Assembly: GCF_009017415.1 (NCBI RefSeq)
Contig: NC_092403.1
Location: 3,188,169 to 3,252,168 of the forward strand
From: Aspergillus flavus
Taxonomy: Eukaryota > Ascomycota > Eurotiomycetes > Eurotiales > Aspergillaceae
DNA length: 64,000 bases
Direction: 5' to 3'
A program made the translations under genes and the position numbers. How positions within the stretch are numbered: the first letter of the stretch is position 1; each line of letters starts with the position of its first letter. Under the pieces are notes generated by a model. It ran no database searches. It worked only from the letters and a program-made list of their open reading frames with translations, and had not been told where the DNA came from. This document shows, in pieces, positions 22,742 through 33,296 of the stretch.

Positions 22742-23318
22742 GTGAGAGTTGCCATAGGACTGTGACAAGATCATAGATGCACTTGGTTGTACTTCTCAAT
22801 TATTACCGCGTACCATTTGTAATTGTGTGTTTTTGAATTTCGGCAGCTGAATTCAACGTATTCAAGAAGCTACTGCCGTATATAAGAAGTTCTACAGTAC
22901 CCTTATATTTCGCGGCGATATGTCAACTACACATTGGTCCCATGCCTATAGTATAATCGACTTCCATCAGCCTACTGAACAATTTGATTCTCGTTACAAC
23001 TATGTTCTTTAAAGCTTCACCTAAGACTTGCCACGCTTCAAGACTGCTTCACGACGGATATGGGAAACCATTTTCCCGGGAGGCATATTTCTATAACCTT
23101 ATTTCCAGGCTTAGCACAGCTGACTGTTGGCTTTCACTATGTCTCTCATTGCCAGAAGGCCTAGGAGAGCCCTGATCATCCTACTCGGAATTTGTGTCAT
23201 GGTTTGTCCCTCGCAACACCTAGACGAGTAGTCTACCAACTATGTATTGCGCCGACAAGTCTAATAGGGTTATTCTGATTGGTGTTCCGTATTGCGGGGG
23301 GGGGTTCACCAGCATCCG

Positions 23319-23349
23319 CTTCCCCAGACTTCGGTCCGAGTGGGGGAAA
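23319..23349. promoter_or_regulatory. Imperfect inverted repeat around CGGTCCG
   Basis: CGG-T-CCG (23332-23338) is flanked by ACT/AGT and then by CCCC/GGGG arms, forming an imperfect palindrome of about 30 bp some 200 bases upstream of the MFS transporter start. CGG/CCG inverted repeats are the usual form of Zn2Cys6 binding sites. It could also form an RNA hairpin if inside the leader. Confidence 0.35.
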
Positions 23350-23476
23350 GTCCGTGCGAAGATCCACCACGGCTCTTTTCCCTCCACTTGCCGTGTTGAA
23401 TAGTTTGGGGACCCCAGGTTCCCCAGCAGACTTATGTTCCTATATAACACCAAATAAACCCCCGGTAAGGACCTGC

Positions 23477-23487
23477 TCCGTATCGGA
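23477..23487. promoter_or_regulatory. TCCG-TAT-CGGA palindrome
   Basis: Perfect arms TCCG and CGGA around a 3-base spacer, 57 bases before the transporter ATG. It fits a Zn2Cys6 site in geometry (CCG-N3-CGG); no binding evidence. Confidence 0.3.
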
Positions 23488-23543
23488 CGCCTTTGCAATC
23501 ACGATTGGTTTGAACCATTCGTTATATATCACCGATAGGCGCC

Positions 23544-25393
23544 ATGGATGACAAACCCGCCATTGAGCTAGCAGAATGTGTGGAAGCTGGGACGAAGTCG
23601 CGGGGGAATCTTCTGGTTGATGCCGATGGTCAGGTTCAGCGCTTGCCTGTGCCCAGCAAAGACCCCAATGATCCGTTGAACTATAGCACATGGGAAAAAA
23701 CTGCGATCATTGTGAGCTGCTGCTGGTTTTGTGAGTTTTTCGTACTCTGGACGTCTCTTCCCCCTGATTTCGGAAAGCTGACAAATATTCTCACTAGCTA
23801 CCATGTCCTTGTCCTGCATTGGGGGCCTTGGGGCAATTCTCAACGTGTTCTTCCAGTTGTATCTGCCTCAAGGGTATACTACCAACCAAGTCGTCTGGTT
23901 ATCGACATTCCCGTCCATGTTTGTCGGAATTGGTAGGCATCCCCTGCAAACTTCTCGAACAGTTTAACTAATTGCACCGGGGGCCTCATAAGGTAATTTT
24001 CTGATCCTTCCACTTGGGTTACTTTACGGTCGCCGTATCGCAACGATCATCTCAACAGTCGTCCTCCTGGGAGCCACCATCGGATGTGCCGTTTGCAACA
24101 CATGGGAACAGCATCTGGCATTACGAATAATACAGGGTCTTGCGGCAGGTGCTACAGAGTCAGTGGGTAGCTCGAACTGACCCCGATGAGGCTCGTCCAG
24201 GAAGTTAATAATTCATCCAAATCAGGTTCTACCACTCATTCTTGCCGAGGTGACTTTCGTTCATCAGCATGGAATGGTATACGGCCTTTACTGGGCCGCA
24301 CAGAACGCGATTACGGGCTGTCTTACTCTGGCAGCTTCTTATGAAGTTGCTAGTCTCGGCTGGCGATGGTTCTATTGGGTCTTCGCCATTGCGGTCGCGA
24401 TAGGGCTGGTTCTGGTGGTTTTTGGCGGCTTTGAGACCGGTTACAAGAGGCGGTCTCAGTTCGTCAATGGCCGTATGGTAATAACAGACCGATTTGGGGT
24501 GACCAGAATGCTCACAGAGGATGAAACTCGCGAGGTCCTTGAGTCCCAGGGACATCCATCCAGTGGTGAGGAAATTCCAGAGGAGCTGCGACCCAAAAAG
24601 ACGTATTGGCAAATGTTGAAGCCGTGGTCACATCCAACCGAAAGCGCCCTCACCTTTATCCCACAGATCTTGTTTCAAATCGTGGAAGCATTACTGTGTC
24701 CTGGGATTCTTTATGCCACACTTCTTTCTTCTGTGGTCCTTGCCTCATCAATTGGCATGTCACTATCTTACAACACCGTTCTTGAGTATAACTACCATTG
24801 GGCACCTGAATCAATCGGATTGATTAACCTCGGCGGCGTGTTCGGTGGGTTCGGTGGGATGTTGTATGCTGGCTTCCTGGGGGATAAATTTATCGTTTGG
24901 AAAGCAACAAGAAATGGAGGAGCCTTTGTCCCTGAGCATCGTCTCATTCTCTTGATCTTCCCTGGCGTCCTCGGAGTCGCGGCTCTTCTTCTTTACGGAT
25001 TTACAGCTGATGGTGGCGCCACCTGGGGGGGCCCATACATGGGCTGGACGCTTTTCCAAATTACTTTTGTTTCAGTTCTCATATTGTCGACCTCTTTCGC
25101 GGCCGAGTCATGGGAGCGGAACCCTGGTCCTGCTCTTGTTGCGGTCGTCGGTATGAAGAACATCGTGGCATTCGGTTTGAGTTACGGAATCAACCCAATG
25201 GTGGAGAAGTACAGCTACCCAACTGCAATGGGGATCCTGGCCGCCGTCACCGGTGGTATCTTCTTGCTGGGTATTCCAGTTTACATACTCAACCCTAAGG
25301 TAACCACTAACGTTAGCGTTTAACACACTCTCTAACTTTCGGTAGTGGCGCCAATATATGGAAAAGAAGCAACAGAGAACCGCCGCGTATTGA
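23544..25393 (+). CDS. MFS transporter (12-helix, DHA1-like), probable efflux pump
   Basis: Proton-coupled membrane transporter of 537 aa, plausibly exporting the cluster product. Five exons: 23544-23730, 23798-23932, 23993-24162, 24226-25299 and 25346-25393. The start is in CCATGG context. DPNDPLNYSTWEK before helix 1 is typical of fungal DHA1 carriers. GLLYGRR after helix 2 is the loop 2-3 motif, and LRIIQGLAAGATES is the helix 4 segment. A long cytoplasmic loop (TDRFGVTRMLTEDE to PKKTYWQML) divides the two six-helix halves. The last intron converts a readthrough tail into NPK-WRQYMEKK, the usual ending of this group. The second acceptor is AAG. The gene lies between the monooxygenase and the regulator on the same strand and looks intact. 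Confidence 0.9.
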
Positions 25394-26216
25394 GACTTTC
25401 AGTCAGCTAGCATTTGTCCGTCAGAATCGGATTCCAACTGCATCTGCTGCCTTGCTACGGTTGAAGATCACAATTTTAGGAACGCATGGAGAAGGCCAGA
25501 TGTGGCATTACCTGTTCTCGATTGTTGCTTTTTTGCCAGGATTACAAGTATTCCATTCTCTCTGCCGCAGAATACCATTCTCCTATTTGAAAGGTACAGT
25601 TTCTCTTGGCCTTAGACACAACCCTAGATATAATCAATACCACCACAAATACAACTTTTGCTACAGTCCACACAATAAGTGTTTACTTTGGCGTAAATAT
25701 CTGAAACGCATTTGGTGTCTCATTATGAGGATTTAATGGCAACTTAGAATTGAAGATGTAGAAAGGCAAGATATAAGAATGTATATATGGCTTTCGACCC
25801 ATCAATAACAAAAGTTTAGACCACAGGGAAGGGTTCGTTCCGGGGGGAGTAGATTTCAGTGCGTCCTGAAACCGGTGCAACCTTTCTACACTCTTGTAAG
25901 TAAGTCTCTAGGCCAGCGCAGCCTCCTACACTGTTTTATGTCTCTCCGCAAAATCGAAGAAAAGCATGTTGGACGCCCCACTTCCCGGGAAAATTGCCGA
26001 CGCCCCATTCGACAAGGCTGCTCAAGGGCAAGATCGGGAATGGCCGAGGCTATTGGATGGCAGTTATTTTAGCTCTGCACCAACAATTTGACCGGCCAGC
26101 CATCGGCAAGTTTGTGGCCCGCAAATTCATTCGCCTTCCCGATTGCCCTCGGCAATCCATACATAAATCGATGGCTCGTCCGCTTTTGTCTTCCATACTT
26201 TCCTCGAAGTTCCATT
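25394..26216. other. Intergenic, promoter of the regulator gene
   Basis: Some 820 bp with no gene-like frame. It presumably holds the MFS terminator and the promoter of the transcription factor. Confidence 0.45.
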
Positions 26217-29200
26217 ATGCCTGAAAGTCCGGAGGCCCCTCGACGTTCCCCGCGGAGGGCTGTGAATCACCAGTGTCCACATTGCGACAAGGCGTATGAA
26301 CGTCCGGAACATTTGGCGCGTCACCTCGATTCGCGTGAGTAGTCCCGGTCGAACATGGAGCTCTCTGCAGGAAGGCTGAAAGTATAGAATTAATCAGATC
26401 GCAATGAGCGCATGTACAAATGTCCGATTTGTCAACGCGGTTTCAATCGCCGGTCTGTCACCCTGACCAGCCAACTACAGCCAGCTAACCATGACCAGAG
26501 ATGTCTTACAGCGCCACCAGGCAGTCCATGAAAAAGATGAGGCAAGGGGCATAGCCTCACTACGACGGACCAAGGAGCGCGCAATTGAAGCCTGTGAAGC
26601 TTGCGCGACCGCAAAACTAAGTTGTGGTAACGAAAGACCTTGCAAAGTACGCCGCACAGTTGAATTTCTAAACGTACCCAGCACTAACAAGCTTGCAGCG
26701 ATGCCATTCAAAGCGAGTAAATTGTGTCCCTAGACCCAAAGGCAGGCGTCTATCGCGCGAACGTCTTTCCTATTCAGTGTCTCTCCCGCCTTACTCTCCG
26801 CAAGTAGGAGAATCGCCGCCGGGCCTGTCAACTCTGACACCAGCCCTTGAATCTGGGCTATCAGAGTCATTCCCGGGCAATGTGCATGAAAGGTACGATG
26901 CGGACGTTGCCCCAACCAGCGAGTTGGTCTTAGAGACCGTTATCCCCGACACGGACGCGCAGGCGCATTTACCCATGAACGGATTTCCGGCATTTTTCGA
27001 ACAAGTGATGCTGCCGGTTGTCGACGCCGACGATGCAGTTCACGATACACAACAGCCACGTGTGTTTGATTTCATGCAGGACACCGATTTCACATATCTA
27101 GATACCGACATCTTCGGCACAAACTTCATACCAGATCTAGATAAGGCACTCGATGTTCCAATGGCTTTCACTGAGTTCGAAAACCCTCCACAATCCCCGC
27201 TAGACGATCAGGAGTCCGCAAGTCAGCGTGCTGCAGCCTTTGGACGTTCATTGTGGTGAGGTCAATTAAGAATTTATTATGTAAATCCCGTTTGGTCTAA
27301 TGTCTAACACTCTGGTTAGGCTTTGGGTGCCCGAGAAGAATCAACATGCATTCAGCGAAGAAAGACAGATTCCCTTACGCGACACTGACAGTATTCCATC
27401 CTCGTACCAAAATCGCTTGGATGCAGTAAGAATTCCTGGGAAACTCTCATATCAAGCTAGGGATGATATTTTGAAGCTGGTCATACGGACCGGAGGCTCT
27501 CGACTTTCAGTGACGACCTTTCCATCTCCAGACTATCTTGACACTCTGATTAAAATCGGGATTGGGAAGCGAACTGAGACGGACGCCTGGATCCACCCCT
27601 ACACTTTCTATGATTCAGACTATCAACAGTTGCGTCCAGAGCTGCTCACGGCTTTGATTGCGGCGGGATGTGTCTGTTGTGGAATGCCCTCTATCAACAA
27701 GACTGGCATCATTTTGCAGGAAATTACTCGAGTGAGCCTCGCACAATTAGTAGGTCCTTCCAAATCATTCATGACAGGCCATCGCCATTGGATTGCGCTA
27801 ATAACCTCTCTATTTAGGTTGAGGATGATAATAGCGTACTCCGCGATCTCCAATACTTGCAGGCTTCAATGATGTGGCTTGATATTGGAATCTTTTGTGG
27901 CTATACTCGGAAAATGCAAATTGCTGAAGGCTATTTACAGCCGCTTTGCACAGTGCGTTGGACACCTTAACAATTACCAAGCCACGTGCTCACAGTACCA
28001 GGCGGTGCGTCGTGGCGCAGCCTTCGACAGATCAACCTACACAGTTATCACTCCATATTCATTCGGTAATGACAATGAATCATTGAAACGAGCGTGGCAT
28101 GCCTGGGTACGGCAGGAGTCTCTCAAGAGGTATGGAATTAAATTCGTTTTCTCGATATAGTTTCCCAGTACTGATCGAATTAGACTTGTGTACCATCTGT
28201 TCGGTCACGATGTGGAGGTGGCCACGACTATGAACCGACCCGCCATCATTTCCTATACAGAGTTGACGGTCCCATTCCCCTCGACAAGAGGTTTATGGTT
28301 TGCTCCCTCTGCCGAGGCCTGGCGGGATATCTGGATAGCGTACCAGTTGACTGGTTGCTCCGAGCTCAATCTACGTGATCTATTATCAGATCCGTCATTG
28401 ATGACTCAACTAGCTCCCGAACTAGATATCGAAGTCGCGAGATCTGCTCTTCTGCAGGGTCTTGCGCTGCAGGTTTGGGAGTGCCGTCAACAAATGCTTC
28501 TATCTCAGACTTCTCTATCTGGCCCGCGTGCGACAACTCAGTTGTGGCTACAAAGTCGACAAGAAGACTTGTAGGTGTCGTGCTGTGATACATTTAGTCA
28601 TTAAATGATCTGACTGCTGCATCTCCAGATATACGACCCTTCGAGCGGTACAGCAAGACTCCCTAAGCGTACCCCCGGTGACAACTTTGATGAGCGAGTT
28701 CGTGATGATGTACCTCCACATAGATATTGACGCAATCCAGCGCTTCGTCGGAAGAATGGGCGAGCTAGATGCGCGTCGCGCCTATCCCGGGCTTCGGGAC
28801 TGGAGCCGGACGAAAGAAGCGCGGTTTGCCATTTGGCACGCTGGCCAAATGTTTCGAGCGGCTCGTAACGTGGCGGCATATCAGTTCCGCGGCTTTGAAT
28901 CCTTGGCTATCTACCATGCCACGCTGGTTCTATGGGTGTACGGTTTGATTCAATGTGGCGAGACCAAGCGACTCGAGGTGACTACCCCTATGAGTGAAGC
29001 CGACTTGACTGCACCAGTTCCCCTGGATGAACCCGAGAACCAAGTGACGAAGTCGTTCCTAAGCCACGGCGTTGGGCGACCCGGATTAATGATGCTTCAG
29101 CCTCGTGGAAAGAACGAACAAGATGTAAAGGTTTTTTATGAATTGGCCAAGCCCCGTGCAGTAACAGCGGTGGCGCAGCAGGTGTTTGAAGGGAATTGCC

Positions 29201-29283
29201 GACTTCCTTTCTCAGATGTTTCACTTCCACCGATAATTCAAAACCTGTGTGCACTTATTAAGGATTTAGGCAACTTACAATAA
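26217..29283 (+). CDS. Transcription factor with two C2H2 fingers, a Zn2Cys6 cluster and a fungal TF domain
   Basis: Likely pathway-specific regulator of the cluster, nuclear. Nine exons: 26217-26334, 26398-26452, 26499-26646, 26699-27255, 27320-27749, 27818-27952, 28002-28129, 28184-28570 and 28629-29283, exactly 870 aa. Finger 1 is CPHC-x12-H-x3-H; its last His codon is split by intron 1. Finger 2 (CPIC, ending HQAVH) is also split, by intron 2. Residues about 90-116 form the Zn2Cys6 cluster with C-x2-C-x6-C-x5-C-x2-C-x6-C spacing, completed across intron 3. An acidic linker (DFMQDTDFTYLDTDIFG) follows. The C-terminal half resembles the fungal-specific transcription factor domain, with ASMMWLDIGIFCGYTRKMQI and AWVRQESLKRLVYHLFGHD as its best conserved parts. 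All ligands are present and every junction is in frame. Confidence 0.92.
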
Positions 29284-30186
29284 TCATACTACGATTTTAG
29301 ATACTGAATCAACAGACCATATACCGTATAGATAATCAAATTATACATGGCTCTGTATGAATTTGTTCATAACTACCGAGCGAAGGGCCAATCAGCGACC
29401 ATCAAATTATCGGGATATAAATTCATCCATTGTTAAACACGGATATCACTATTTCGTTTGCATCGCAGGAATTGGTTGCGGTGAGCTAATTACATTGATT
29501 AGTACAATAGCCACCTACCTGTACCTAGTTTCCTTCCTTCTCTAGCACTTCTACTTCATTCCTTCGTGGCCTATTGGGACGGCTAGAGTAAAGCCTCGGA
29601 CTGAGATATTCTAGCCCGTGACAGACCATGTACGATCCGCAGTACTGTATAAGAAAATCCTTGGCTGACTAGTGTACAAAGTGCATGGTCCCTCCACGGA
29701 TTGTCAACAAGGAGCCACAAAGGCTTATATGTATTGGACGAATCACTGTTGGATGACGCTTCCTCGGATCTTGGCCGAGGGGTGAGACAGCTGATTCCGG
29801 GTCTTCTGAAGGGAGATTGAAGCTTATCACGTCAGGGTCAGGGATAGCTTTGACAGGCTTCAAGAAAGGCTAATACGGCATTCTTTAGATGATTTCTGGG
29901 CTCGTGACAAGCCCCCGAACAGTGATATTGGCACCCAGTAGGATGTAGTACGAGCTTGTCGTCCGAGAGGCCAATAAGATGTACGAAATAAGGCTAGTAG
30001 ATGTCTCAGATGCAATACTAAACGAATGACAGCATTATCCCAATGTGGATTATTTAGCCTACAAATCCTGAAGACAAGGAATCCAGAGGTGGATATTGAG
30101 CGAAAGCTCAGCTAGTAACAGTCCCCACTTCCATGTCCGATAACAACCAACCAATATCACTGTTTGGCTGCTTCCACAGGCACTTT
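29284..30186. other. Intergenic, nothing recognised
   Basis: About 900 bp between converging genes (regulator and phospholipase). No repeat or coding signal seen. Confidence 0.45.
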
Positions 30187-30819
30187 TCAAACTTCGATGC
30201 AGTGAGGTTCGTGGTACGAGCCAGTTGTGATTTTGCCGTTGAGGCAAACGAATGTGGTAAAGTCGCAAAACGTTCCAGGCACTCTTTCCTTCCAGAATGA
30301 GCCTTCAGGAGCTCCATTACTGCATACCACTGGCGGAGTGACTCCACCATTCTCCGCAATACATGTTTCATATCTCTGTTGAAGGTCTTGCGCTTTCGCA
30401 TAAACATCCTTTGCCACTAATCTAACTGCAGCGCAATAGGTCTCTGCAATCTGCAGGCAAGAACCGTGGGTCAGGGGCTCGCACACTGTTGCACTGAGGA
30501 TCTTCTTGCAATAGGCTTTACGGCATGCGTTCCTTAGGCCACCACAGAAGTTTCTGTTGCATTCATCGACGTTAGCACCAAGCGTGTAATAGCAGCGGTC
30601 GTGCTCGTCGCAGACGCCCCTAAAGTTTGCGCTCCCCCAACTGTCGCGCACCTGGGTCGGGTTGTCGCTCCAGCTTGAGCAACCGTCAATCCGCTTAGCA
30701 AGGCCGTCGCCTGCTTTTGGGAATTGGCCTCCGCAGGTAATGTCGGTGCCTGCTGATACGCCTCTCTGCAAGCTGCATATGGCTAGAAGCCCCGGGACGA
30801 TGAAATGGAAAGATAACAT
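30187..30819 (-). CDS. Secreted phospholipase A2-like protein
   Basis: Single-exon gene of 210 aa with a signal peptide (FIVPGLLAICSLQRGVSA, cleavage probably after VSA). The centre reads GVCDEHDRCYYTLG, matching the CDxHDxC active-site helix of phospholipases A2, with the catalytic His-Asp pair present. Fourteen or more cysteines in the mature part suggest a disulphide-rich extracellular enzyme. Upstream (SWSDNPTQVRDSWGSANF) and downstream (CNRNFCGGLRNACRKAYC) segments fit the small microbial/fungal PLA2 group. Expected role: calcium-dependent release of fatty acid from the sn-2 position of phospholipids, in nutrition or interaction with other organisms. The C-terminal extension after GGVTPP (about 50 residues with four cysteines) is longer than the core enzyme needs. 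It lies outside the tailoring cluster and is probably independent. Confidence 0.85.
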   Translation of the reverse strand: MLSFHFIVPGLLAICSLQRGVSAGTDITCGGQFPKAGDGLAKRIDGCSSWSDNPTQVRDSWGSANFRGVCDEHDRCYYTLGANVDECNRNFCGGLRNACRKAYCKKILSATVCEPLTHGSCLQIAETYCAAVRLVAKDVYAKAQDLQQRYETCIAENGGVTPPVVCSNGAPEGSFWKERVPGTFCDFTTFVCLNGKITTGSYHEPHCIEV

Positions 30820-31729
30820 CTGAATAGTTGTAGGGAGTTTCTTAGGTCTGCATGAATCGAAGTAGCCAGGTATTCAACTTCCTGATATTGTGCTGGCTAT
30901 ACGCGCCAGCCGGTCAGCCAATGGCATTTATTGCAATATTTGTCTACATGATATGACACAGCGATATCATGTACTCTGTAATCCGTAGTAAGGTCAGTTT
31001 GTCATTCGTTGGATTCTGCCTAGAGCTAGTCCCTTTTCCGCAAACGGGGAATGGTCCCACACCCAATGATGGGGTGACTATGACATCCAACTGAAGACTG
31101 ACTAACTTGTTACGAGTGAAATAATTTTTGCTTTCCAATGTCCTACCTTCGATCGAGAACTTCGTCGATGGCACTGCACTCCGTAGACCAGATGGCGATC
31201 CGCTAGATCTGCCTAGAACTAGACCCTTTCCGCAGATGGGAAATGACCTTACGTCCTTGTTAAAGACGTCACTTTAGTTGAGGCACCTCGTGACACTTTA
31301 TACAACTGCGCACTGCGATGCACAAGGACTAAACTCTTTCGCGTAATTCACTGTCCCCATCGAATAAAGTATCGCTACTAATCAGGACCTGATTCTGCGC
31401 AGCACTCAACCGCGGGCAACGGAGGAGAACCCACAACTACGGCGAGGCCAGACGATTCTATCAATGTAGCTTTTCCAGGTAAGTCGGCTCAGATGATTGA
31501 CCTGCACAATCCAAGGCGCAACTTACGGTGGCCCTCAGTTTTACAGGGCCTGCTCAATAAATGATCTACGCCAAGGCCTTGGTGGTGGGGCCATTAAAGA
31601 GTTACTCAGTGTATGGAGTATCTATCGAAATGGCATCCGGTCCTCAGTAGGATACGTACGTGTAGCTGATACAGCCTCATCCTACCCATCTTTCCCCTGA
31701 GATCACAACAGAAATATTAATAAATGCGC
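30820..31729. other. Intergenic with a short direct repeat
   Basis: Promoter side of the phospholipase, then unannotatable sequence. No gene-like frame; a repeated segment is listed separately. Confidence 0.4.
31012..31248. repeat. Imperfect direct repeat, two copies of about 40 bp
   Basis: 31012-31053 and 31206-31246 share TCTGCCTAGA, then CTAG, CCCTTT and TCCGCA blocks and a GGG-AATG ending, with a few substitutions and one indel. The spacing is about 193 bp. This may be the trace of a small duplicated element or of terminal repeats of a decayed transposon. Confidence 0.5.
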
Positions 31730-32050
31730 CCCCGATTTTCCTCCGTAGCTCTCGTCGCAGATCTCTGAGTCTTCGGCAGTCTACCAGTACATGGACTACC
31801 GTCTCTTAGACACCGCAGATACATCTGTCATCGTCTCAGAAGTGATGTAGTTTACTATACATCGCCAGCCAAGAGTGGCCTGTCCAAAGTTGCGTAAGCA
31901 GATACGCTCGGTACCGTGGGAGCGATCCGTGTAGTGAGAACAGACTTTTGTCGATTTGGCGAAGGTGCCCTCCCTTTGTAGATTTGTCCACTCTTCCATC
32001 CGGTCGTTTAGGACCTTTTTACGGATGAGCGTATACAGTCATTCTCGATT
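31730..32050 (-). mobile_element. Relic of a Tad-like LINE retrotransposon (3' end of ORF2)
   Basis: On the minus strand, EEWTNLQREG (from 31999) leads through LRNFGQATLGW, equivalent to the QLRTG segment. After a frame change comes CICGV, a stop, then ETVVHVLVDCRRLRDLRREL. The CxCG...ETxxHxLxxC pattern is the C-terminal zinc-knuckle of Tad/I-type fungal LINE polyproteins. Only this tail is recognisable and it is broken by a stop and a frameshift. Composition is near normal, so it is not heavily RIPed. Confidence 0.55.
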
Positions 32051-32788
32051 GACCTGTACACACTGAGGAAGTCTTTACTAGCCCCAGTGCCAAGGCTTTA
32101 GCGAAGATCATCTAATGAACTGCCTACGTAAAATTGAGGGGCGCAGTAATATACGCCTTGTACAATGCAAACCTTAATACCTCCGTCATATTGCATTATG
32201 CGTGCAAAGGTCCGTGGAGTTCCATGGAACCCAATCGTAAATCTGCGGAATTCTGGTTGATTAAAAGTCACATTATACTTTCTGAAAAGGCAGGAGCAAA
32301 GTGGAAGTGGCCTTTTGCCTTGACCCTAATGGGATACAGTATAGGTCTACTGGTTCCGTTTTATCGATATGACACGTCTACGACGGCCGCGCTCAGAACT
32401 TAAAATGCTCAGCACGTACTGTAACAGGGGATCGCCCCGTCGGCGCCAGATACTTCTAATTGACGTCTTTCGCAGATTGCCACAATGACGGCAATTCTAC
32501 GCCTTGTATCGCTGGTGCATCTAGACCCTAGAAAACCCACCAATTGTATTCTGAATTCCGCAAACAGTGAAATGGCTTTGGACGCGATGATGCAGATACT
32601 ATTTTACGATAATCGCCTGTTCCATCCCTATACTAAATTTGTCTGAAGGGTCAGAATTTCATAAAATGGAATATATAGAACCGCCGCCATCCTTCCGTGG
32701 ACATTGGAGATCATTCTCTTGACACTGTCAATCACCTATTATATTCATACCATTTAACCACCAGAGGGATTTTATTCATCTCAAAGCT
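32051..32788. other. Intergenic, possibly further LINE debris
   Basis: No supported gene. The minus strand directly upstream of the LINE tail may continue the element, but I cannot recognise motifs. The last 100 bases are the promoter side of the gene at 32789. Confidence 0.35.
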
Positions 32789-33296
32789 ATGCATCCCTTA
32801 TTTACAAAATATCCTGTACTCAGCTTGCTCTTGGTTATTCCTCATCGTGCATGGGCTCAGGCGCCTTCGCAAAGCCAGACAAATATTACAGAGAGCATTT
32901 ACTGCATCGAAGTCCCCGAGGTTCCAAATTTTCAGGGACGGCTCTCAGGGCCCCCGAAGATAACTTGTCCTGCCGGAGTAAGTAGGTCTGGATGACAAAG
33001 TAGAGAATGTTCTCTGACATTAACAGTGTGGTGGGCCCCCTCCTTGTCGCCAATGTGAAGGTCCTAAACCATCGACACCGTGCCCAGGACATGGTTGCCA
33101 CCGAATGCTTTGTATCGCAGTTCCCGATGATCCCAACTCTCAGGCTCAGCCTGAGCTTTTACCAGATATTTGGTGTCCTAGTCCAGTCAGTAATTCAAAT
33201 GAATACTCAAAGAGCAACTTTGCTAACTCCATATAGTGTGGCGGACCTTCTCCTTGCCGCCAGTGCTGCACGAGTGGTGATACACTCACTGCCTGA
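32789..33296 (+). CDS. Small secreted cysteine-rich protein made of two duplicated modules
   Basis: Three exons, 32789-32977, 33027-33185 and 33237-33296, encode 135 aa. Introns of 49 and 51 nt have GTAAGT and GTCAGT donors, CTGAC and CTAAC branch sites, and CAG and TAG acceptors; both are phase 0. A signal peptide (LSLLLVIPHRAWAQA) precedes the mature part. That part consists of two modules, each starting CIxVP(E/D)xPNxQ, reaching CP-x-x, crossing an intron, and ending CGGPxPCRQC. Both introns fall at the same point, between the CPxx and the CGGP. The whole protein holds 13 cysteines. I know no family with this pattern; an apoplastic effector, antimicrobial or cell-wall role is conceivable but unproven. 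It is the last gene before the AT-rich block. The exons are supported by the mutual similarity of the modules. Confidence 0.72.

Larger units (their letters stand above)
22742..23543. other. Intergenic region with MFS promoter, no gene
   Basis: 800 bp between the monooxygenase stop and the transporter start. Open frames around 23220-23551 are not gene-like. The distal half contains G/C runs and the two palindromes listed separately. Confidence 0.45.

Noticed and set aside
32789..33296. Repeat protein as a RiPP precursor
   Set aside because: There are no dibasic Kex2 sites between the modules, no short identical core peptides, and no UstYa-type gene nearby; the modules look like disulphide domains.
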